Positions 39,501-52,200 of a DNA stretch of 64,000 nucleotides are shown piece by piece. The position numbers were made by a program, and so were the translations under genes. Numbering within the stretch: position 1 is the first letter of the stretch; every line of letters starts with the position of its first letter. The notes under the pieces were generated by a model. That model did no database searches. It was not told where the DNA came from and worked only from the letters and a program-made list of their open reading frames with translations. Location of the stretch: the NCBI GenBank assembly GCA_949358305.1, contig OX442318.1, forward strand, positions 10,584,517-10,648,516, read 5' to 3'. The stretch is from Strigamia acuminata. Its lineage: Eukaryota; Arthropoda; Chilopoda; Geophilomorpha; Linotaeniidae.

Positions 39501-42500
39501 TTACAAAATAAGTTTAGAAAAAGGCCAAGTTTTAACAATTGGAAAAACAATAATTTTGAACAATTAGAAAAAACATAGTTTGAACAATTAGAAAAACAAT
39601 AATTTTGAACAATTTGGAAAACAATAATTTTGAACAATTGGAAAAACAATAATTTTGAACAATTTGGAAAACAATAATTTTGAACAATAGGAAAAAAAAT
39701 AGTTTTCAACAATTGGAAAAACATAGTTTGAACAACTGGAAAAACAATAATTTTGAACAATTTGAAAAACAACAATATTTGACAATTACAAAACATCAAA
39801 TTTCAAAGAAGAAAAAAAATATTTTTTTAAAAATTTGAACAATGAAAATAAACTATTCCAGGTAGCAATGTTTTTATTGTTTTATTGTTTTTGTCATTAT
39901 TGTTTTTAATTTTTTATCATTGTTCAGTATGTACAATAAAAAAAAAAATTGGAAACAAGAACAGTAACAGAAAACTGAAACATTTGTTAAAAAAATTAAT
40001 AATTGCAAAGTGCAAACAATATAATAAGTGCGAATAAAAGTTTGAGGCGGCACCAAATATGCTAATGCAATCATGAGCCATCGGTTTTCCGCTTTATTTA
40101 GAATTATCGGCTGTTTTAGTATTAATAAATGAAAATGTTATTTCTCACAACATGATATTGCTGATGGAAATTTTGTGCTTATCCAATGAGTTTTGGCCTC
40201 ATCAAGAATTCGCTTTGGCATGCTTTATCTTGATCCTCATTCTTGTCCTTGGGATTTGCCCGACTCAGCATCCTCATTTTACATCATCAATAATGGTGCA
40301 CATGGTAGGAGGAATTACATTACTTTGTCTTATTATGTATGGTGAATTGATGTTGGCTTCAAAATGTTTATTCAGTTTGTAATATCAAATAAGAAAACGT
40401 GCACTCTTATCTTTACAGTGTATATGTTTCTGTACTGCAATATTTTTATTTATTTTTATTATTTTTCGCTGGTCATCCATCGTGAGTGCAATGAAGGTGG
40501 AATATATTTTCTAAATTGAAAAAAAAAAGGTAGATGAAATAAAAAACATTGTTATATACATGAAGGAAAAGAAAAACAATTCACGTTGGAATGCTATTAT
40601 AATATTGTATTAGGCCCTGAGCAAAGTTTGATATTATTTGTTTATGAAAATGAGGGCTGTTTTTTTGCCCAGTCAGAAATGCATGTAATATTCAACAGTG
40701 ATGATAAAAAAAATGGTTTTCTGCTCTTTTTGTTTATACAATTTTTTGGACTATGGCTGCAGCAGAAAATAGATTTGAAAAGTGAAATTGTGTGTGCTGC
40801 ATAAGTTGGTATTGTGGAATTGAAAGATTAGAATTTATTTTAATATTGTTGGAATAAATGTAAGGATGATTTTGGGAAGTTATGAGGTTGTTAAATTTTA
40901 GAAAAATCTTTTTTTTTGGCAAGTGAATTTCAATTTTTAAAGTGCCATTTTTTTTTATTTGGACATTATAGAATGGTTGAAACTGGGAAAAGAAATAATA
41001 AAAATAATATAATAATAATTCAATATTTTAAAAACAGAAATAAAAAATTATTCTAAACTAATTTTAAGAAATTATGAAAAATAATTTTGAATTTATAAAC
41101 TTGTTTAATCACACATTAGTTTCACTAATCACCTAAATTATTTTAAACTAATTTCCTGTGGTATTTTCAACTGCTATACAAAGTCCTGGAACTGGAGAAT
41201 TTTTTGGTCAGTTATCTCATGCATTTTCATATTTTTATTTTGCATTTATACAACCTGTACTTGTTCAATATTTGCCAAAACATATGTGTGTAAATACATT
41301 ATGGATATTGCGATTAGTAAGTTGTTATTTGTAGTGCCACGGAAGCAAAAACTATACCGATCGGGCACAACGTAAACACAATGAACGATTAAATATTGCA
41401 TCTAGATAGATACAATGTTTAATGTCATATCTGCATAGATGCAATGTTAAATATAATAATTTAATAATATAATTTATTTTTTAAAGTTTAGTTTTTGTGT
41501 GCCAATAAATGGAACCAATATTTGAATAAATTCCGCAAAACAATTATCTTCAACAATTTCTAGGGAATTGTTTTTAAAAAATTCTTAAAAACAATTGTTA
41601 TCGACAAATTCTTAAAAACAATTGTTTTCGACAAATTCTTGAAACCAATTGTCAACATATTCTGAAAAACCATTGTCAGCAAATCCTTAAAAATAATTGT
41701 CAACGTATTCTTAAAAACAATTATTATGAAACAAACCCACACAACAATTACTAAAGCAAAAAGATATATAGCTCCAAATATAATCTCTATACGATTTTTT
41801 GCTAATTTTTCATCATTTCGGTGAAAATCAAAAATAAAAACATTTTAATAATCTGCTATCACTTATTCCTGGAAAATTGTCTTATTGATGTTCACGTCAA
41901 ATATCAAATACGGAGTATATAATATGGAAGACAGGAGATATTTATATCACAAATCTATTCTTTTTTCTGCGGATCTTATTACTGAAATGAAGCGTAATGA
42001 AAAAAGCGAGTTCTGATCAAACTGGTCCCTTTTTTGTCCTATGAGATGAGGGACAAATTTGAAACTGAAGACATCCGATTGATTTTTTTTCCTTTGAGCG
42101 AATAGGTCGCTGTTTTATGCTTGACCATCTTGTACAAAATGCATCGTGGCCACTCTCAGTTTTTCTTGCCCCCTCTGTCCCTTTAAGTTTTGATGGCTTG
42201 TCTATCGCTGGCTGGCCACACCTAATTTATTATTGATTGACAAACAAGCAAAAGCCATTAGCTATAAGGTGTATCGCTATTATATTTAACTCATTTGCCT
42301 ATTGGCTACTCTGCAAAAGTATAGAGGGGAAAGTCGAATGCGAAAGTTGGGGGAAATTGAATGCAGGCCCATTGTATGTTATAAATTTATGACTAAATAG
42401 GTATGATGGCTATTTTTGTAACAATGAGTAGTTTTAACTGATTTTTTTTCACCAATTGATCTTCAAACAAAATTTTTTTTTTCTGTTGCCCCTTAATAAT

Positions 42501-45500
42501 ATTTTTTAATTGGAAACAATGAGTGGCTTGTTTTTAAACAATTATTCTTCAAACAGTGATTTTTTTTAGAACAATTATTTTTTTAAAACATTCAGTGCTC
42601 AAACAATAGGTGTGTTCAAATCGGTTAGACGGAGTGCTCAAGGTTTGCTAAAATGAATAAAAATAAGTGAAATAAATGACTTATTACTGAATGCCCCTAA
42701 ATGAAATGTTAGTACTACTGACGCCTTGACTAACTCGCATGGATGCACGCAGGTGAGATCTAAACGATTGTTCGACCGAGCACGCGCAAATTGTGTCATT
42801 GTTACTTAAAATAAGTTAAGGAAAATAAGCGAGAGAAAGCCTCGTTCAAAGTTAAGCAAAATAAATCGACTAACAATGATTTTTGTTCAACAATCAGCGC
42901 CGTAACAATGATTTTTGTTCAACAATCAGCGCTGTAACAATGATTTTAGTTCAACAATTTGAACCTTAACAATGATTTTAGTTCAACAATAAGGGACCCT
43001 AACAATGATTTTAGTTCAACAATTAGGGCTCTAACAATGATTTTTTGTTCAACATTGATTTTTGTTCAACAATGATTTTTGTTCAACAATGATTTTTTTT
43101 CAACAATGATTTTGGTTCAACAATGATTTTTGTTCAACAATTATTTTTGTTTAACAATGATTTTTTTTCAACAATGATTTTTGTTCAACAATTAGAGCCC
43201 TAACAACAATTTTTTTTTTATAAAAATACAATATTTGAATTTAATGTTACGAGGCAAACAAAAATTTGTTTAATTATTTATGAGTTATAGTCTAATAAAA
43301 GAAACTAAAACACACAAGAGAATTTGATACGTTTATTTGCATTTATTGTTGTGTTTGTTTAGCGTTGACATAGAGTAAATTCAATACTTCTCATAGCTGA
43401 GTCATATTGGCTTATCTATCACCAATGAGGGTGTTTGTATATGCAAAAGGGTTTGACTTACTCCTTTGGCTCCTCCAATCGTTACATATCTCCATAATTA
43501 GACCCACCCCTAGGTAAACACAGGGTTGGACCAATCATAAATAAGCAAAATGGGCATCTCGCATGAGCCAATCAAATATTGAACATTTCCCCTATCTCAT
43601 CTTGACTTCAATTTCCAATTTGCATTGACCGTGTGCGTTATTGATCAAACGCGACGCACCAGAATCCCATTCTCTTCTTCCCTTCTATCAAATCTCATTA
43701 TCCAAAGAAATCAAGTGCAGACCCACATGTCATTATACATGGCTTTTAAAATGCCTGGCCTGTACAATTGTAGGAATCAAATTGGAAAAAAAAATCATTT
43801 CTTGGAAATGGAAATTGGACGTGCACACACAAAACACAAAATGACGGAAAAATGTAATTACGGTAATGGTAGCCATCTAATTAAAATTAGGCGGGTTTTT
43901 TTTTTAACGAGCGTATTTTGTTTTGTTTAATGAATTGGTGGGGGGGGGGGGGGGTAAGGTCATTGATGGTTTGTGGGGTGAATGGGTGCTTTAAGAAGTT
44001 GTTCTTATTGTTGTAGGGTTGTCAGCTGGCTGTCGACAGACCTCTGCGTGTTGTCAGTGCCATCAAAGTGTAGTTAATCAGCTGGAGTAATGATGATAAG
44101 ATGAGGCGACATATGGTGGTAAAATAAAGGGTTGAATGGGACCGTGGGAGGGGAAATGAGGTATGAAATAATGGAGGTTGCGTCTTGTTCTTGGCGAATG
44201 GATTGCGGGCTTTTGGATTTGGTGGCGGTGGAAAAATGTTGGTTGACAATGCAGGTAAGGGATTTAATTTTTTGGTTGTTTTGAAACAAAGAGGTCTGGA
44301 GTCGGAAGCTTTTTAATAATTAGTTTTTAACAATGATTTTTTAACAATGATTTTTTAACAATGATTTTTTAACAACGAATTTTTAGCAATCGATTGTTTA
44401 ACAATGATTTTTTAACAATGATTTTTTAACAATGATTTTTTAACAATGATTTTTTAACAATGATTTTTTAACAATGATTTTTGAACATCTATAGGTTTTA
44501 ACAATGATTTTTGAACATCTATAGGCTTTAACAATGATTTTTGAACATCTATAGGCTTTAACAATGATTTTTGAACATCTATAGGCTTTAACAATGATTT
44601 TTGAACATCTATAGGCTTTAACAATGATATTTGAACATCTATAGGCTTTAACAATGATTTTTGAACATCTATAGACTTTAACAATAATTTTTGAACATCT
44701 ATAGGCTTTAACAATGGTTGTTTTTAACAATTAGAGGTTTTAACAATGATTTTTGAACATCTAGTGGCTTTAACTATGACTTTTTTTTATAACAATTACA
44801 GACTTTAACAATGCATTTTTAACAGTTTTTGGCTTTTTGTCATCAATTTTTCAACGTTTAAATCCACATGGATTGTTTAAAAACATCAACAATAAACAAA
44901 TATGAGAAGAAATAGATTTGAAAAGCTGCCAACCATTGCTTGAATTTTATATCCGGCACAGTCAGACTAGAACAAATCTAATAGCAAAAAATCATTATAG
45001 CTCGAGTTTCTTATACAAATAATTCACCCTAAACACTGACCAACGAGGGAAAAAAAACCGTGACATATTTAAAGAAATATATAAATTTTTATAATTTTAC
45101 TGCCGCACTTAAATTATTTACAACTTTCTCTAATACCACTTACTTTTATTACATTTTTTTTTCCTCCTTAAAATATCATTTGCCATTATTTAAATATCAT
45201 TTTTTCTTCATGTGAGTAAAAGGCGGTTTAGCATCAACCAACAAGACAGTTGAATAAACAGTTGACTTGATAAAAACACCGCGCGAAATTTTTTATGGAC
45301 AATTGATCGGTTAAAAAAAATATTTTTTTGTTATTACTTTAAATGAGAAATGATTTTTTCCTACCTGGTGGCACGAGACTCTACCTACACTTGGGGTTTG
45401 CATACATAAAAGGGTGTAGTGAGTGGAGTGTATAAGCCTTTTGTAGTAGGATGAATGAAAGCGATTTGTCTACGGCTAGTTTTTTGACAGTGAAGGTCAG

Positions 45501-48500
45501 AAAGGGGTCAGGGGCCCACGGTTCAGAAGGCTTATGTAATCAATTGAGGCACGTGGAAGTAGGAGAGAAGAAGGAAAAAACCAACCCCATTCAGGCCCTT
45601 TGAGGGGTTGTGGAACAGTGGGTATAGAAAATGTGACACTTAGCATTAAAATCTGGTTACTAAAAGAAATTTGAGGGGAAAAGGGGGAAGGTGAGGGGTT
45701 GAAAAAAATCAAATTTAGTCAGAGGTGACTTCATTTGAGTAAATTTTTTTTCTGATGGGGAAACGGATGGGTTGTAGGGGAAGTGTTGGTGTTGATGTGT
45801 TTTTTTTCCTTTTTTTTTAGAGAAATAAATTTTTTTAAAGTGAGATTGTGTTGTTTTAATTGTGTTTTCTATAAGACTGAAGGATATCTTGGTTTGAAAT
45901 GCAAATTAAGCTTGAAATTTGAAGTATTTAGCTGTTTTAACACGTTTTTAGTGTTTGTTTTTATAATTGTTTTGGTTTTTTTTCAATTGTTTTGGTTTTT
46001 TTGAATTGTTTTGGTTTTTTTTTTGAATTGTTTTGGTCTTTTTTTTTAATTGTATTGGTTTTTTTTACAATTGTTTTGGATTTTTCAATTGTATTGGTTT
46101 TTTACAATTGTATTAGTTTTTTTACAATTGTATTAGTTTTTTTACAATTGTTTTGGATTTTTCAATTGTATTGGTTTTTTTTTACAATTGCTTTGGTTTT
46201 TTCAATTGTTTTGGTTTTTTTTTAATTGTTTTGTTTTTTACAATTGTTTTAGTGTTTTGGTCATGTTACTTTTTAAACATTTCAAATGTCTGCTTTTTAT
46301 AATATTTAATAAAAAAAATTGTTTTTACTTTTACGAAATAGAAAAAAGTGATAAATTTCTCATAATTCCACTTAAGGTAATGAATCATTTGTTTTAAATT
46401 ACTTTTGCTCAAAATGACTTAAAAATCATTTTTATTACAACTACGCCTTTTTATTTATTTTTTTAATTTGTTTAACTTGACTGTCATTTTGGATGCAGTC
46501 ACCCTTAGAATATAAATTAGATTATTAAGTTTATGGTATGTTATTATTGTCATTATTTGCTGCTTTTATATACTAAAAAATAAATTAGTATGTCTAATTT
46601 AATTAAATTTTAAAGAAAAACACAACTTAAAAAAAAAATTTTACTGCCGCAAATGAAGAAAAATTGATCGATGCAAAAAGAATTAAATAAACCGAGATGG
46701 GAAAAAAATTGCTTTCGGTTTCAAACACGACAAACAATTTATACATTGTAAATGGAACGACTATACAAAAAAAAGCAACAGTAAAAGCTGTCCACTATTA
46801 AAAAGATAATTGCTCTCCATTGAAATATCAATTGGAGAAAATGTCACAGTAAATTGCTGCTACAATTATCAAGCGCTGCATCTGATAAGAAATAGTACCT
46901 GAAATGTAAACTTGTATGAAGAGCCATAACACGTTTCTTATCTTAAACTCATCATACAATGTGACATTGCTACCGAGCGATCATGACATTCGTGATTTGT
47001 CGTCTGTAACTGCAAATGAGCATGGAATTAAATAATAACTTTTTATTGATGGATGGCGCATCAATTGTCAACACACACAAAAAGCCGCAAACAACAAAAA
47101 CATTGTTTCCCACGATTGTTGACGTCTAAATTTTAACATTTTTGCTTTGTATTGTTTTCCGTGATCATTGTTGTCATTTTATTTCACTGCACATTGTTTT
47201 CCGTGATCATTGTTGCTCTGAGCATTGTTTTGCATGATCATTGTTGCTCTGAGCATTGTTTTGCATGATCATTGTTGCTCTGAGCATTGTTTTGCATGAT
47301 CATTGTTGCTCTGAGCATTGTTTTGCATGATCATTGTTGCTCTGAGCATTGTTTTGCATGATCATTGTTGCTCTGAGCATTGTTTTGCATGATCATTGTT
47401 GCTGCGAGCATTGTTTAGGCTGGAAAATTTTTCTAAAAACGGTTATTGTTAACAAGACGTCAACAAAGCTGCACAAACTTGCTATGCCAAGTTCCTCGGC
47501 GCGAAAAGTCAACGATAAAACGTGTTGATGAGACCCTACTTTTCTCGCCGAATGATAAGGCAAATGCCATTACATGCATGATGAATCGACTTCGTGCTAT
47601 CACATGCATCCACACTTGCTCAATGCAATTTTTTTTTTCGGAGGGAAAGAAAAAACATTATAATATCCCCTTTTTGAAAAACATAAGATTGACATTTATT
47701 AGAAAAAGATGGAAGGAAAGGACACATCTCATGTTTTTGTCTCATGGGCATCTGGTAGCCATGTTTTCCACCCTCTACTAAAAGTCATTTGTTTACACTG
47801 GAATCAAGATATCTGTGCCTTTGCTAGGTCTCTTTGCCAGATGGAACCTGTTTATGATGGACACGGCTAGAGTAATAATCAATATATGTCCCTCATTTTT
47901 TTTCTTTTTTTTTATATATACGGAAGATATATTCTGTAAATGTTGTGCTTGGGAACAATGAGATATAAATTTATGGTGTAATTGACATGGTAAAATCTAA
48001 GCAAATGATTTTTTGTTCTTTAAACATGACTTCTCGGTATTAATTTTTTTTCTTCTTCGGACGGTTTTTATTGTTGTAAAAATTGATGAACAGTGTTTGA
48101 AGGCGTGCATATTGATGGAATCAATTGTTAGAATAATTTCAAGGGATGAATATTGTTGTTATTACTTTTTTTGAGAAGTTTTTTATTCTTTTTTTTTTAC
48201 TCAGGTTTTTTGAAAAAGAAATTTTTTTATATAGGCCTAAAAATTTAATATAACAATTGTGGCTTTAAAACAATTAGATTGTGTACCAATGAGTTTTAAA
48301 CAGTTAAATTGTGTAACAATGAGGTTTTAAACAATTAGGTTGTGCAATAATGAAGTTTTTAACAATTAAATTGTGCAATAATGAGGTTTTAAACAATTAA
48401 ATTGTCCAACAATGAGGTTTTAAACAATTAGATTGTGCAACAATGAGGTTTTAAACAATTAAATTGTGCAACAATGAGGTTTTAAACAATTAAATTGTGC

Positions 48501-49202
48501 AATAATGAGGTTTTAAACAATTAAATTGTGTAACAGTGAGATTTTGGTAACAAATTGGGATTTAAATAATAGATTTTCCAACAGTTGAGCTTTTTTAACG
48601 GTGGATTTTTAAACAGACGTGTTTGCTAACAATTTGTTAGACTTTTACGTAATGATGATTTTTGAATGGAAAATTTTTTTTCTTTTCATTTCTTCAAAGT
48701 TTTATTTTCTATTTGAAAGCAAATTCAACTTTTTGCTGCTAATTTACTTTAGATTTGAATTGTGCTGTAACTTTAGGGTTTCTTGCTTCTTGATTGGTTG
48801 TAGTTGAGTAAACGGCAGGAAACATGCCATTTTGCCAGGAAGTGGGTCTCTTAAGAGGGGGGCAAATGTAAAAAAAAAAATAAAAATAAAAAGTAAAAAA
48901 TAAAAATAAAAATAGGAAATATATCTCCAAGGTGGACAGTAAATAACGGAAAAGAAAAATTGGAATCTGAGTAGGAAACTAATATTGGATATATTTTGAG
49001 GATTATCTTTCCCATAAAAAATACATCTTCTTACAAATGCTGCACAATGCAATCAAAAATGCTCATACATTTTATATGATTCACTTTTGTCAGGAAATGC
49101 CTCCATAATCCCAGGTTAGTCCTATGTCCATTTTTTAAATCAATTTTTCCTCCTTCATCAATTTTCTCTTCCTTTACAAAAATAAACTAAATTAAAACAC
49201 AA

Positions 49203-49236
<34 letters not shown>

Positions 49237-52200
49237 TTAGAAAAAAAAAAAGTTAGAAATTATAGGAATTTAATATCCCATCTATTTGCTCCTATTTCTC
49301 ATGGATCAATACGGGGAATTGGGCTTCTATTATATGGTAGATGTTTTCAGTTGCCTAAGCTACAGGTGACTTGTAAGAGATGAGTCATCCTAGTGTGGAG
49401 AAGGTTCATTGTGCATTGCAAATGGAATGGAAACAATCATTAACTTGTCTTCCTGGGCCTTAATTTGCCAGTGCTCAGTGATTAGGAAATTGCCAGTTCC
49501 AAAGGCACAGCAACAAAACACGTGCATTGCTTTTCGCACTCTGTTGGCGCATTCAGAAAGTCGTGTTAGAATTATTGTTGGAACGAATATTATTAGCCAT
49601 TATTAAGGGATCTATGATTATTAGCGCGATGTATTGCAACAATAAAGGCACTGATCTGTCAATCATTTGCTCATTATTAATTTGCAAACGTCGATAAATC
49701 GTGTTTCTTTTCGATTTTCTCGACGTTCGAGTGTGGGATCTAACGGTTATGGGAGTTTGTTTTGGGGGAAGTGAGCTAAGGATGCCGTGATGCCACTCAA
49801 ATGGACGTGCCATCTCGGCTCGACCAATGGGAAGAGCAAGTTTATGCAAGCGCATGAAAATTTGCATAAGCGGGCTCTGCCGCTGCTCTTCGACGGCGGT
49901 ATCGATCGGGCTGGAAACGAGGGGAGATTGGGAAACGAGAAATCCCCTACACATCACAACACGACGTTAAAAAAAATGGATCCTACAAAAATAACGCCAA
50001 AAATCACCAAATTTTTCTATTTATTATTCCAAATTGTAAAATTCATCGCTATATTTTTACTCAAAACCCAAAACCAGCCATTTTGCGTACAAAAACGGCG
50101 CTATTGGTCGCTAAAAGCATTCTGGGTAGGATTTAACGTTGGAATTTAACGTTTAAACGTTAAAATGATTATTTGTTAAAATTTAAATTTTTTAAAAAAA
50201 AATTTTCGGGGGGATTTGGGGGTACGAAGCGCGTAAAACGGTGGGCCGTGCATTCCACCATCCGCTGGCATCGCTCATTGGTGGAACTACTCAATTTGCA
50301 TGGGTCGATGCGAGACCGGTTTCTCCCTCATCCCTCCCCTTCCTTCTCCCTGCATACATATATATATGTACATAGACGTGTGTTTAGTGTGGCGCGGAGT
50401 GCATAATGTGCGTTGGCAGCGGGCAGGGTGGGAGCTGCTTGCCGGATTTTGCTCGACTTACCTCCGGAGTGCGGTGCGGCAAAGCCGAGGGTTTGGCGGT
50501 GTTTTTGACGCTGCAACACTCGCGAGTCGATAACGTGTTTAGCTGATGGTCTGTCACACAAATGTGGATACAATATTTACCACCAAAAAGCTTCGTTTCA
50601 CCTACGAATGGAGACGGACCAGTCTCAGCCATACTTGGTTGCTGCAAAGGTTTGTGGGATTGATTTTTTTTTTTTTTTGGTTTTTTTTTTTTTTTGGTTT
50701 TTTTTTGGGAGGTGTTGGGGGTGTTTTTTGGTTGGGGGTGGGTGGTGGAATGTGATTTTTGGGGATTTTTGAGGTTTTTTTTGGGTTTTTTTTGGTTTTT
50801 TTGTTTCTTGTTGTTAATTTGTGTGTTGCGTTTATTGATTAAGCCATTAAGGGATGATTTGTTCGATTAAAAATGCAGGCATTATTTGTGTCGTGTCAGC
50901 TGGTTTGGACGTTGGCTGAGGGATTGAAATTTTGTTGGTTTGGTGATGGTGAGTGGTTAGTGAAAGTGGATTATCAAGTGGAGTGTGTGATGAAGGTGGT
51001 TTGTTTTGATTGCGGTGTTGTTGTTGTGATTGGGAAAGGTGGAAATGGTGTTTTGTGTGTTGGTGTTCGTTGGGGGGATGAGTAGATTTTTAATCGGTTG
51101 TGATGGGGAATTTTTTTTTTTGGTAAATTTGTTGATCGAAGTGAAGTTAAAAATTAACTTTTAGTTATTTTTATTTTTTATTTTTTGTTAATTTTTGGAA
51201 TTTTTCCCGATTAATTTTTCATTTTTTTACGATTAATTTCGGGATTATTTTCCGATTAAATTTGGGAATATTTCACGATTAATTTTGGGATTGTTTCCGA
51301 TTATTTGTTGGATTTTTGGATGTTTGTTGATTAAATTTTGAATTTATTCCGACGAAAGTTTGAATTTATTCCGATAAAATTTTGAATTTATTCCGATAAA
51401 ATTTTGAATTTATTGCGATTAATTTTTGAATTTATTCCGATAAAATTTTGAATTTATTGCGATTTTCGATTTTTCTCGACCGTTTTTCGATTTTCTTTTG
51501 AATCATTCGAAAACTTTGTCCATTTCTTATCATTCTCCTCAATTTTTGCTCAATTTTCATCGATAAATTCCGTTTATACCGACTAAACCGCCAAACTAAC
51601 TCGATTAATCTACCACTCACGTTTTAACACCAGCGAACACGTGGCGCCATCTATGAATTAGATTTCCCACCAACACCACAAAACACCCTTCCGCACGAAA
51701 ACAATTTAATAAACAACACAGTTCAGATGTCAATAAGCCGATCCCACACTTGATTAATCCTGTCAGGTGTTTTGCTCAATCCTCAAAAACACCTGTAAAT
51801 ATCATTTGCAATTCCAGTTACATTCTAATTACAAACAAATCATTCTTTCCACATTTCCCCTCCACTCAACTCGAGCTATTGCACTTTATTCGAATCATTA
51901 ACGACCTTTTATTCCCAGAAAATTATAATGATTTACACATAAATCCTCGAAATTATCATCCAACTTATCTAAAATATACATTTCTTCGTCCAAAATAAAC
52001 CAATACGACAAATTATCTTGTTTACTTTAATTCCAACGGTTACTCACCGTAGGATTATCATTCAAATGTACCTTCAAGGGGTAAATATCATAGAAATTGA
52101 TTAATATTTGGCTGCTAGAAGTTGCTCACGAATGTGCAATTTTTATTTTTTTATTTGCATGATGAACTTGAGAGGGGGAAAAAACAATTATGGTTTTTTT

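Noticed and set aside
44440-44730. Repeat protein with [10 protein letters not shown] units on the - strand
   Set aside because: Translation of the 30-base minisatellite; a second frame of the same strand is open as well.
47147-47415. Possible CRISPR array (identical 31-base units)
   Set aside because: The units are contiguous without unique spacers, and the DNA is clearly eukaryotic nuclear.
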